Assembly (NCBI GenBank): GCA_963769845.1
Contig: CAVYNL010000016.1
Location: 62,001 to 126,000, forward strand
Direction of reading: 5' to 3'
Length of the DNA: 64,000 bases
Source: JBGQMW01 sp963769845
Lineage (GTDB): Archaea; Thermoproteota; Bathyarchaeia; Bathyarchaeales; Bathycorpusculaceae
Below, piece by piece: positions 41,761-50,227 of the stretch. Positions within the stretch are counted from its first letter, which is position 1. The number at the start of each line of letters is the position of its first letter. Below the pieces are notes generated by a model. The model was not told the DNA's origin. It saw only the letters and a list, made by a program, of their open reading frames with translations, and ran no database searches. The position numbers and the translations under genes were made by a program.

Positions 41761-43032
41761 TTGCGCAGCAATTATGCACTAGATAGGTTGAGAGTGATTA
41801 TCCCCGTCGGCGGGAAGGCCACTCGGCTGCTGCCGCTGACGGCGGAAACGAGTAAGGCCTGCATTCGCCTGCTCAACAGACCCCTGATAGACTTCTCTCT
41901 GCTGCCTCTTGCAAGGCAAGGCATAAAAAACTTTATCTTCGGAGTAAAAGGCTACACGAACTACCGGGACCTGCATGACTATTTCGAGTCAGGCTACGGT
42001 TTCTCCGCGAGGTACGGTATAACCCCCCGCGTTCACATAAAATATCAGCCCAACATCAACGACGTAGGCAGCGCGAACTCTGCCATGATAAACATGGACT
42101 ACTACAACGTCAGGGACCCCGTCTTCGCCGTGCAAGGCGACAACATCTTCGACGTCAACGTGAAAGAGCTCGTAAACTTCCATGAGAAGAAGGGTGCCGT
42201 GATGACCATAGCGCTCAGGGAAGTAAAAAACGTGGAAGGCTACGGAATAGCCGACATAAACAAGGACATGAGAATCAACAAGTTCGTGGAAAAGCCCTCG
42301 CCTAAAGAAGCCCCGTCAGACCTTGCCAACACGGGATTGTACATGGTCTCGCCGGAAATAAGGAGAATATTCAAGGAGAAGGGCGTTCAAAAAATAATCA
42401 AAGAAAAACATCGCTTGGACTTCGGGTTTGACTTCATCCCGTACCTGATAAGCACGGGCAGGCCTGTCTACGGGTACAAACTCCAAGGAAGCTGGTACGA
42501 CGTGGGCACTCCTAAACGCTACCTCGAAGCCATGCACGACCTGCTCGACGGACGCTTCTTATCATTGACGGATTTCGGCGGAAGAATAGACGAAGAAAAG
42601 AGGATCTGGGTGCAGGGAGAAAGCTCAGAGTCCATGAAGAGAAGAAAAGAAATCATCGGCAAAATCAAACGGAAAAAAATTGAGGTTGAAGGCTCAGTCC
42701 TCATAGGCAGACACTGCAAAATAGCAGACGGCGTCAGGATCGTGGACTCGTGCATCGACAACTACACGACAGTCGGCAAGAACGTTGAAATCGAAAACTC
42801 GGCAGTAATGGACAGAGTCATAATCGGAGACAAAGCACAGATCAAAGAGAGCATAATAGGCAGGCACGTCACAATTTCCTCAAGCTCCAGAAAACCCACA
42901 AGAATAGACTCCATCTCAGTCATAGCGGACGACGTGATCATGGAAGAAGGATGCATACTCACCGCAACCAAAGTCTACCCGCACCAGTACGTAAGAGGAG
43001 AGTTCGAAAACCAAACGCTGATGGCCGGCTAG
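41761..43032 (+). CDS. NDP-sugar pyrophosphorylase with C-terminal left-handed beta-helix
   Basis: A 423-residue nucleotidyltransferase that should join a sugar-1-phosphate to an NTP. The N-terminal nucleotide motif reads PVGGKATRLLPLT; SKACIRLLNRPLIDF, FAVQGDNIFD, EKPSPKE and GSWYDVGTPKRYLEA follow. From about residue 310 the sequence shows hexapeptide repeats (VLIGRHCKIADGVRIVDSCI, then VIIGDKAQIKESIIG) of a left-handed beta-helix. Sugar and base cannot be fixed; glucose or mannose donors for glycans are probable. TTG 41761 is the start supported by its TATA box. Confidence 0.88.
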   Translation: MRSNYALDRLRVIIPVGGKATRLLPLTAETSKACIRLLNRPLIDFSLLPLARQGIKNFIFGVKGYTNYRDLHDYFESGYGFSARYGITPRVHIKYQPNINDVGSANSAMINMDYYNVRDPVFAVQGDNIFDVNVKELVNFHEKKGAVMTIALREVKNVEGYGIADINKDMRINKFVEKPSPKEAPSDLANTGLYMVSPEIRRIFKEKGVQKIIKEKHRLDFGFDFIPYLISTGRPVYGYKLQGSWYDVGTPKRYLEAMHDLLDGRFLSLTDFGGRIDEEKRIWVQGESSESMKRRKEIIGKIKRKKIEVEGSVLIGRHCKIADGVRIVDSCIDNYTTVGKNVEIENSAVMDRVIIGDKAQIKESIIGRHVTISSSSRKPTRIDSISVIADDVIMEEGCILTATKVYPHQYVRGEFENQTLMAG

Positions 43033-43132
43033 ATGAAGGACCGGCCCAGTGAGCAGGTCTTTGAGCGTGCTCAAGAGACCGATGTTTTCATGCTTGACAT
43101 CTGCTCAATTTTCTCTTCTGAGTGCTGACTGA

Positions 43133-43615
43133 ATGGTCGACCTGACAGGGATACGAAAGAAAACAGTCTCGGCGACCGAGTACATCAACGGTTTAGACGA
43201 GCCTTTCAAAGAAAGGTTTCTAGAACGAAAACGGACCTATCGGCTGCACGCGGAAACTGTGAAGCAGCTGAAGAAACTCGAAGAAAAGTATGTGGTCGTT
43301 GCGTTTTCGGCAACGTGGTGCAAAGACTGCGCTGTCAACATTCCGGTTTTGGCGCTGCTGAGCGAGGAAACAGGACTGGAAGTCAGGGTCTTCGGAGGAA
43401 TCAAGAAAGACCCGCTCAGCCAATTGCACAAGTGGCGAATCCCGCCCTCCCCGCCTGAAACCGAATCGTTCAAAATAGACAAGCTCCCATCGATCCTGAT
43501 AATCGACATCGCTGGCAATGAAATAGGCAGAATCATTGAGATTCCCAAACTGCGGCCCACTCTGGAAGAAGAACTGCTGGAGATCATTAAGACCGGGCAA
43601 GCGTGCGCCGACTGA
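43133..43615 (+). CDS. Thioredoxin-like protein
   Basis: A 160-residue protein. A helical N-terminal extension of about 50 residues precedes a thioredoxin fold with the redox motif FSATWCKDCAVNIPVL. The cis-Pro region is IDKLPSILIID. No signal peptide is seen, so it should be cytosolic. A long insert with PPSPPETESF lies between the second strand and the cis-Pro. Reductant and target unknown. Confidence 0.85.
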   Translation: MVDLTGIRKKTVSATEYINGLDEPFKERFLERKRTYRLHAETVKQLKKLEEKYVVVAFSATWCKDCAVNIPVLALLSEETGLEVRVFGGIKKDPLSQLHKWRIPPSPPETESFKIDKLPSILIIDIAGNEIGRIIEIPKLRPTLEEELLEIIKTGQACAD

Positions 43616-43645
43616 TTCCTGATGGTTTGCCGGTGTCTGAGCCGC

Positions 43646-44203
43646 TTAGGCTTTGAACCACTTGAAGATTAGATATCGCGTTTTTCCCTTTGTGCGGTCG
43701 GGCACTGCTATTATGAATCTCTTGCGTACGGTTGTGGCCAGTCTTCCAGCTTTCACAATCTCAGTCGCGGTCATGTTTGACTCTGTCTTCTTGACAGAAA
43801 CCATGTAGGGCGCGTGTTCCATGCCTGGTCCGTATTTGTAGACTGCGAAGTCGCATCCGAATTTTATCCCCGGCGTCACGACGAGGTCATTGTCGCGTAG
43901 GTCGCGGTAAACGGTGTATTTTTCGTCAAATTCCTCATAGAGCCTCTTCGCCAACTGGCCCAGTTTTCTTGTCCCAACCTTTTTTCTTTCGGGGCCTTCG
44001 AAAACAGTGATTTTCCCTTCTTCCAGAAGGTACAGTCCTTCCATCAAGTCTAGAATCAAGGGTACGTTGAATTCAGGGATCTTGGGTTTGGCGATGCCTA
44101 GGGGTTTGCCGTAGAAACCGTTTCTGTAAAGCTCTGAGCCTTCTTTAGGATCCCATACAACGAGGAAGTTCTCGATGAATTCTACGCTGGCTTTCTTGGG
44201 CAT
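43646..44203 (-). CDS. endA: tRNA-splicing endonuclease
   Basis: Cuts bulge-helix-bulge introns from tRNA. At 185 residues it has the length of the single-subunit (alpha4) type. The catalytic core is read as GIKFGCDFAVYKYGPGMEHAPYMVSV, with the Tyr and His, and GRLATTVRKRFIIAV, with the Lys. The N-terminal domain includes EGLYLLEEGKI. It is followed by the PhoU-like gene 17 bases upstream on the same strand. Confidence 0.93.
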   Translation of the reverse strand: MPKKASVEFIENFLVVWDPKEGSELYRNGFYGKPLGIAKPKIPEFNVPLILDLMEGLYLLEEGKITVFEGPERKKVGTRKLGQLAKRLYEEFDEKYTVYRDLRDNDLVVTPGIKFGCDFAVYKYGPGMEHAPYMVSVKKTESNMTATEIVKAGRLATTVRKRFIIAVPDRTKGKTRYLIFKWFKA

Positions 44204-44220
44204 CCTGTTTTTCGCCCTTT

Positions 44221-44880
44221 TTACATGATGAAGGACAATATCCGCACAGCATCAGCTGCGTCTTCTGCCTTGTCGGCTGAATCTTCCAACAGCTGTATGA
44301 CATCTCTCAGCAGGATCAATGCTGGGAAGTCCATTTTGCTGCTAAGAAGCTTTATCTCCATATCTCGATAGATCGCGTCAACGTTGCGCTCGGCAATTTC
44401 AACGTCCTTGGCCTTTTCCATCGTTTTTGCAGGGCCGTAGTTGAGAACCATCACCGTTTCTTTGAGCTTCATGACTGCTTCCAGAACGGCTTCTGAAAGC
44501 TTGGGCAATTCCTTCTTTATGTCGTTCGGTACACTCCAGTTGTGCTCCAGGATTTCAACAAGACGAAAAGCTATTCCTTCGGAGAAGTCAGCAATTTCGC
44601 TCGTCAGGTTCGTGAACCTCAAAAAGTCTTCTCTGCTTATCAGGATGGCACCTATTTCAGCTAGCTCCTGAGAGACCAATCGTCTGGCCGTGTCAACTTC
44701 GTCTTGACCGCCTCTGATTTCGTTGAACAGTTGTCTCGCTCGTTCTTTGTCATTCTTTGTGAAGTAGTCGATTATCTGCGGCACTTTTCTCGTCAGGTCT
44801 ACGACTTTTCGTAGATGGTCCTGGCAAACGTTCAGTGCCCTTCGCTTCACGCGCTCTTCGGTCTCCGCTGGAAGTACCAA
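44221..44880 (-). CDS. PhoU-like protein (DUF47 family)
   Basis: A 219-residue all-helical protein of the DUF47/TIGR00153 group, whose genes often accompany PiT phosphate transporters. The metal-binding E/D-rich helices show in TSEIADFSEGIAFRL and DVIQLLEDSADKAEDAADAV. No phosphate transporter is adjacent, so regulation of phosphate uptake is inferred from the family only. It is the upstream neighbour of endA. Confidence 0.85.
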   Translation of the reverse strand: MVLPAETEERVKRRALNVCQDHLRKVVDLTRKVPQIIDYFTKNDKERARQLFNEIRGGQDEVDTARRLVSQELAEIGAILISREDFLRFTNLTSEIADFSEGIAFRLVEILEHNWSVPNDIKKELPKLSEAVLEAVMKLKETVMVLNYGPAKTMEKAKDVEIAERNVDAIYRDMEIKLLSSKMDFPALILLRDVIQLLEDSADKAEDAADAVRILSFIM

Positions 44881-44963
44881 ATCATTTCCCGCCCGCAGAA
44901 CAGGACTCCTTTTCTCAGCAGTAGATATGTTGAAGTGTTAAAAAAGGTAACGAACGAAGAACC

Positions 44964-46721
44964 CTAAATGGCCTTGCCTAGACCGCCAAAATCAATCTTG
45001 CCCCGAAAATACTTTTGTAGCAGTTCTCTCAATTGGCTGAGGGGGCATCTGACCTGCTTCCATGAATCGCGGTCACGAACAGTGACGGTGTCGTCCTTCA
45101 GCGTGTCGTAGTCCACAGTTATGCCTAGCTGGACTCCAACCTCGTCTGCTCGTGCATAGCGTCTGCCGATAGACCCCGCCTCATCATACTCGGCTATGAA
45201 GCCTTCTTCAACCAGCATCCTGCGGATTTCCATCGCCTTCTCTGGCAGTCCATCCTTGCTCAACAGAGGGTAGACCCCGACCTGGATTGGCGAAATGTCG
45301 CGGGGGAAGCTCAGCAGCACCCTGTCTTCTTTGACATGATACGCGTATTCAAGTGCGACATACAGGAGCCTGTCGGAACCGAAACTCGGCTCAACGACGT
45401 GAGGAACGTAGTGTCTTCCGCGCACAACCGTTTTCTGCAAGGCGATGTCCACGTGTTCGGGAAGGATCCTGTGCTTCCCGAGAATGTAATATCCATTCTT
45501 CTTGAAAGCTGCTTCAAGTTCTTGAGGGTCAACCTTGGAGAGCGTTTCTGCCACTTTTGCAGCTTCTCCCTTGAAAACAGGACCAAGCTTGGCCATCACC
45601 GGCTTCACTGTGCGCTGTTCCTTCTCCACAGGCTGCTCATATTCTTTGAAGACTTGCATGTCGACGCCGCTGTTCTTCATGTGGCTCTTCAGGTCGTAGT
45701 CAGTTCTGTACGCATGGCCTGAGACTTCGACCCATCCCCAACGGTCAACGTGCACTTCCTGGTCAAAGCTCTGCAGCGAGTAGTGTGCGCGTTCCCAGGG
45801 AAGTTTCTCGATGAAGCGTTGCTTCTCAGCAGGGATCCCCAGCTCGATTAGAAGTCTCTTGGCAAGCGCCATGAAGGCTATTTGCCATTGGGACTTGACT
45901 ATCCCCCTGTTGAGTGCTTCTTTGACCGTGAGTTCAACAGTTTCCTCTGAACCTTTCAGTTTCGTGTCAGCAAGCAATAATCGTAAGGTTTCGTCCTCGA
46001 CTTCTTTGAGAAGCCAGCAGTCGGGCTCTTCAGGGTCGAAGAAGAATTCCAGGTCTGCTATCGTGAACTCTCTGAGTCTGATAAGACCCTGCCTCGGCGA
46101 TATTTCGTTTCTCAACGCGTGGCCTATCTGCATTGCGCCGAAGGGGAGCTTTTCCCGCGCCATAGCGTACAGGCGGTTGAATTCCACGAATATTCCCTGA
46201 GCTGCTTCGGGTCTTCCGTATCCCACGGCTTCTGAGTACGGTCCTATCGTGGTTTCGAACATCGTCAGAAAATGCTTCGGCTCGCCGAATTCGTCTTGGC
46301 ACTCGGGACATCGTATTTTTTGCTTCTTGATAGCTTCATCAAGCTCCTTCAGACTCAGTTTTTCAGCTTCTGCATCACTCATTTTTGTAGCTTCCCGCAG
46401 AAGATGGTCTGCACGGAACCGTTTCTTGCATTTCAAGCATTCGACCATGGGCTCTTTGAAATTAGTAACATGGCCCGAGGCCTCGAAAACTGCCGCTGGA
46501 GTAATGATGGGTGACTCCACTTCAATGACACCCAGCCTGTTTACAAAAAGCTCTCGTAGTTTCTTCTCGATGTTCTGCTTCAACCGTGCGCCCAGAACAC
46601 CGTAGGTCACAAAACCGCTCACTCCGCCGTATATCTCGTATGATTGCCAGAAGAAGCCACGCCGACGTGCCAACTCGTTGATGATTGTGAACTTGTCAGG
46701 TGTTTTGCTCTCGCCAGCCAT
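44964..46721 (-). CDS. glyS: Glycyl-tRNA synthetase
   Basis: An alpha2-type class II synthetase of 585 residues. Motif 1 is in the region of RRGFFWQSYEIYGGVSGFVTYG, motif 2 LRNEISPRQGLIRLREFTIADLEFFF, and motif 3 VVEPSFGSDRLLYVALEYAY. A zinc ribbon insert (CLKCKKRF ... CPECQDEFG) is present in the N-terminal third. The C-terminal anticodon-binding domain SPIQVGVYPLLSKDGLPEKA is complete. Confidence 0.96.
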   Translation of the reverse strand: MAGESKTPDKFTIINELARRRGFFWQSYEIYGGVSGFVTYGVLGARLKQNIEKKLRELFVNRLGVIEVESPIITPAAVFEASGHVTNFKEPMVECLKCKKRFRADHLLREATKMSDAEAEKLSLKELDEAIKKQKIRCPECQDEFGEPKHFLTMFETTIGPYSEAVGYGRPEAAQGIFVEFNRLYAMAREKLPFGAMQIGHALRNEISPRQGLIRLREFTIADLEFFFDPEEPDCWLLKEVEDETLRLLLADTKLKGSEETVELTVKEALNRGIVKSQWQIAFMALAKRLLIELGIPAEKQRFIEKLPWERAHYSLQSFDQEVHVDRWGWVEVSGHAYRTDYDLKSHMKNSGVDMQVFKEYEQPVEKEQRTVKPVMAKLGPVFKGEAAKVAETLSKVDPQELEAAFKKNGYYILGKHRILPEHVDIALQKTVVRGRHYVPHVVEPSFGSDRLLYVALEYAYHVKEDRVLLSFPRDISPIQVGVYPLLSKDGLPEKAMEIRRMLVEEGFIAEYDEAGSIGRRYARADEVGVQLGITVDYDTLKDDTVTVRDRDSWKQVRCPLSQLRELLQKYFRGKIDFGGLGKAI

Positions 46722-46890
46722 TTTCCTCAGCCTTCCCTAAATTAAATATTCCAAAGACATTAACCTTACTGGGACTTCCCGCGACAGGCTCGGCAGGCAG
46801 TCAATTCCTCAATCTGCCTTTTTCTTGGGTTGCAACGGAGCATTTTTTAAGGTACTTGTCGAATATGAACTGCCGAACAAGGTGTCATCT

Positions 46891-47949
46891 TTGCCAAAAA
46901 TCAGAGTTGCTCTAGTCGGTGTCGGTAACTGTGCTTCAGCACTCGTGCAGGGCCTGCAGTACTACGCCAAGTGCGAAGGCGAAGAGTGCGTTGGCCTACG
47001 TAATACTGTTCTCGGCGGATTCCGTCCAAGCGACATCGAAGTCGTCGCGGCTTTTGACATAGACGAACGGAAGATCGGGAAGGATTTGTCGGAAGCCATT
47101 TTCTTCCCGCCTAACAATACGCCAAAGCTGGTTGATGTGCCGCTTTCAAACGTGGTTGTCTACAAGGGTCCAGTGCTGGATGGGCTGGGCGAGTACACAA
47201 AGAACGTCGTGCGGGTAAGCGCTCATCCTGAAGCAAACGTTGCGATGATTCTGAAGGAAAGCGACGCGGAAATCATGCTCAACCTGCTGCCCAGCGGAGC
47301 TGCGAAGGCTTCACAATGGTACGCTGAACAAGCGCTGATTTCCAGGTGCGCATTCGTGAACACCACGCCTAACTTCATGGCCAGCGATGCCGCGTGGGCT
47401 CACCGTTTCGAAATAGCTGACCTGCCGATCGTGGGTGATGACCTCATAGACCAGGTGGGCTCAACGACGTTGCACAAGACGTTGCTCCAGCTGCTTTCGA
47501 TGAACGGCGTGCACATCACAGAAACATACCAGCTTGACGTTGGCGGAGGCACAGAATCCTTGGATACGCTGGAGCGGACAAAGGACCTTAAGCGCACTGT
47601 CAAGACCAAATCTGTCGAAGCTGCCTTGCCATACGAAGCCGCCGTCGTTGCGGGTTCCACAGACTACGTCGACTTCTTGCAGAACAGGCGGGACAGCTAC
47701 TTCTGGATCAGGGGGGTGCACTTCTGCAACGTGCCCATGCAGATAGACTTGAAACTGTCAACCGTTGACGCGCCGAACGCGGGCTCCGTCCTGCTTGACG
47801 TGATAAGAGCCGTGAAGGTTGCATTGGAGAGAAAAGCAAAGGGCGCCTTGCTGCCTGTTTGTGCCTACGGCTTCAAACACCCGCCTCAATTCATGCCTCT
47901 TGAAACGGTCGAGAAAATGTTCACCGAGTTCATCAACGAGGAGACTTAA
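46891..47949 (+). CDS. myo-Inositol-1-phosphate synthase
   Basis: Converts glucose-6-phosphate to inositol-1-phosphate with NAD, for phosphoinositide-type lipids or osmolytes. The protein starts with a Rossmann motif VALVGVGNCASALVQGLQ, followed by VVAAFDIDERKIGKD, NLLPSGAAKASQWYAEQ, and PIVGDDLIDQVGSTTLHKTLL. I choose TTG 46891 (352 residues): AAGGTG sits six bases upstream and the TATA-like TTTTTTAAGG at 46843-46852 predicts transcription starting near 46875. The frame extends to 46825. It converges on the PGI/PMI gene, whose substrate is the same hexose phosphate. Confidence 0.93.
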   Translation: MPKIRVALVGVGNCASALVQGLQYYAKCEGEECVGLRNTVLGGFRPSDIEVVAAFDIDERKIGKDLSEAIFFPPNNTPKLVDVPLSNVVVYKGPVLDGLGEYTKNVVRVSAHPEANVAMILKESDAEIMLNLLPSGAAKASQWYAEQALISRCAFVNTTPNFMASDAAWAHRFEIADLPIVGDDLIDQVGSTTLHKTLLQLLSMNGVHITETYQLDVGGGTESLDTLERTKDLKRTVKTKSVEAALPYEAAVVAGSTDYVDFLQNRRDSYFWIRGVHFCNVPMQIDLKLSTVDAPNAGSVLLDVIRAVKVALERKAKGALLPVCAYGFKHPPQFMPLETVEKMFTEFINEET

Positions 47950-47967
47950 GCCTCAAGCTGCTCTTTG

Positions 47968-49074
47968 TCACTTGAACTTTTGCAGTTCCCGCACTGTTTT
48001 TTCCTTCACTCCGGTCTGCTTCAGTTTCTCCTTCAACAGAGTTATCGTTTCGACTGGCGTGGGGTCTATTCCGCGGAGTACCGCCAAGTAGACACTTGCG
48101 AAATCTCCGGTGCATATTACCGATGCCATCCTTGCCAGAGTGCTCTTGCCCCTGCTTTGAACTTCGAGGAGTCTCAGCTTCTTCTTGCTCATTATCTCTT
48201 TTGTCGTTTCGATTCTTTGGTGGATTTCAACAGGCTCTCCGGCATCCCGAATGAAGATCACCGAAAACCATTCTGCAAACTTTTCCGCGGCTTCCCAACC
48301 CACGATTTCGTTGTGATCGAGTTCGGGGAAATATTCCCATTTTGCCGGGTTCTTGCTGTTCTCGTTAAACTGCGTCTTGAAACGTTGAGCAACAGCCCTA
48401 AAGATGCCAAAACCGTAGATCGCCGGCACAGTTCCATTGACGCTCGACGCCAAAGTCTTGGAAAGGTTGCTGTTCGTTCTTACTTCAGGCGAGTTCTCAG
48501 CACTGATTTGTCTTAGAATTTTGATGGTTTCAGAGACTTCACTCTCAACTCTTGAGGTCAAGCCCATTTTCTCCAAGATGATCGGCATAGGCATAAACAT
48601 GTACGGAAGCGTGGCCCGTGGAGCCATGCCAGAAGGGACTCTCACGTGTGGCAGGTTCAGTTTCTCTGCGAACTCGACTAGTTTTCCGCCGGAGCTTATG
48701 CACGCAATCATGCATTTTCTTCTCAGGGCGTCGAGAAGAGCGCTGAGGGTCTCCTCAGTCTCTCCAGAGTAACTCGAAATGAAAACTAAAGTGTCCTTGT
48801 CAGCGTACGTTGGAAGAGAATACTCTCTGCAGATTTCAATGGGGACGTCTATTCTGCTACACGCCCAATCTTTGAGAAGCTCCCCGCCAATGGCAGAGCC
48901 GCCCATACCGGCTACTATGATCGCTTGTGGTTTCTTGAAACTGACAGTAGCGCCATTGGCCAGTTCAGCCGCCTTTTCGTAGTGTTTTGGGGCTTCAACG
49001 CAGAACGAGAGCATGTTGCTTCTGTCAATTTTCTTTATCTGTTGCGGGCTGTCCAACGTCGTCTGTTCTGGCAT
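47968..49074 (-). CDS. Bifunctional phosphoglucose/phosphomannose isomerase
   Basis: A 368-residue SIS-fold isomerase that interconverts fructose-6-phosphate with glucose-6-phosphate and mannose-6-phosphate. The SIS motifs are IIVAGMGGSAIGGELL and FISSYSGETEETLS, and RVPSGMAPRATLPYM and NEIVGWE also match the archaeal PGI/PMI group. It supplies sugars for the pyrophosphorylase at 41.8 kb and shares substrate with inositol-1-phosphate synthase. Confidence 0.93.
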   Translation of the reverse strand: MPEQTTLDSPQQIKKIDRSNMLSFCVEAPKHYEKAAELANGATVSFKKPQAIIVAGMGGSAIGGELLKDWACSRIDVPIEICREYSLPTYADKDTLVFISSYSGETEETLSALLDALRRKCMIACISSGGKLVEFAEKLNLPHVRVPSGMAPRATLPYMFMPMPIILEKMGLTSRVESEVSETIKILRQISAENSPEVRTNSNLSKTLASSVNGTVPAIYGFGIFRAVAQRFKTQFNENSKNPAKWEYFPELDHNEIVGWEAAEKFAEWFSVIFIRDAGEPVEIHQRIETTKEIMSKKKLRLLEVQSRGKSTLARMASVICTGDFASVYLAVLRGIDPTPVETITLLKEKLKQTGVKEKTVRELQKFK

Positions 49075-49178
49075 CTTCTTTCACTTGTTCCGTGTGAATG
49101 TCAAAATCATATGAGGCTCTCAGCTTTTAAACAAAATGCACAATACTACTACTTCGAAATGCAGGATGTACGGCAAGT

Positions 49179-50051
49179 TTGAAACGAAGAAAACTCTGTA
49201 TAGCGATACCCGCCTCTGTTGTCTCGGACACGCCACATTTGCGTGAGAAGACTTCGAAGATAGGCTTGATCGGAAGAGCAGCTGCGATTTTCAGGGTTGA
49301 TGAAATCATAGTCTACTCAGACAGCCAGCATGTAAGTCAAAAACCAGAGATGGACCTGATCTCTCTCCTGCTTGCTTACATGGAAACTCCTCAATATCTT
49401 CGTAAGAGGCTGTTCAAACTCGAGCCAAGCTTGCAGTATGCAGGAATTCTTCCGCCATTACGCACTCCGCATCATCCTTTGAACCGGAAAATGGGCGGCT
49501 TGAAGGTCGGAGAATACCGCGAAGGCGCCGTGTTATCCCGAGCAAATGGCGGTTTCCTTGTAGACATCGGAGTCGAGGAGCCAGTACTGACAAGAGACGT
49601 ATCAGCGACTTCCGGTCCGAGAGTCACCGTGAAAATCATCAGGACAGGCAAGCACGCAGAGGCTGAGCTGGCTGACCAAGATGAGGTTCCCCTGTATTGG
49701 GGCTATTCTGTTTCTACCGAAAACCGTCCCCTTGGAAGCATCCTGAAACGGCGAGCTTTCGGGCTAGTTATTGCGACTTCCAGGTATGGTTCACCACTTG
49801 CTGAAATAGCTGAACAGCTGGCTGAACAGTGGAAGAGGGCGAACGCGGTTCTGGTAGCCTTCGGAGCTCCATCACAGGGTCTTGCTGAAATAATAGCCCA
49901 CGAAGGACTCAGCTTGAGCGATGTTGCGGATTTTGCGGTCAATACTATACCCCTGCAGGGGACGGAAACTGTCAGAACCGAGGAAGCGCTTCTTGCTTCT
50001 CTGGCAGCCATAAGCTGTGCCCTTGAAATGTCAAGCGCGCGCTCTGCTTGA
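49179..50051 (+). CDS. SPOUT-fold RNA methyltransferase (DUF171 family)
   Basis: A 290-residue protein related to eukaryotic Spout1/CENP-32 and archaeal proteins linked to large-subunit ribosome genes. A split SPOUT (alpha/beta knot) domain surrounds an OB-like insert, seen as VGEYREGAVLSRANGGFLVDIGVEEP. The knot region carries VLVAFGAPSQGLAEII and FAVNTIPLQGTETVRTEEALLASLA, which bind SAM. rRNA U-methylation is the probable function. Confidence 0.85.
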   Translation: MKRRKLCIAIPASVVSDTPHLREKTSKIGLIGRAAAIFRVDEIIVYSDSQHVSQKPEMDLISLLLAYMETPQYLRKRLFKLEPSLQYAGILPPLRTPHHPLNRKMGGLKVGEYREGAVLSRANGGFLVDIGVEEPVLTRDVSATSGPRVTVKIIRTGKHAEAELADQDEVPLYWGYSVSTENRPLGSILKRRAFGLVIATSRYGSPLAEIAEQLAEQWKRANAVLVAFGAPSQGLAEIIAHEGLSLSDVADFAVNTIPLQGTETVRTEEALLASLAAISCALEMSSARSA

Positions 50052-50227
50052 AGTGAGCCAAGAAGAAGTGTCGAATAGTAGTTACCTTTCAAAGGATGAG
50101 AAATTCGTTTATGAACTGAACAACAAGGTTGCTTGAGTGATTGATGGATTGAAACGTCTGAATTTGTGGACAAAGAGATAAAAGTCTCGTCTGTTTATGT
50201 GCGCGTATAAGCTCAACGTTAAGCGGT

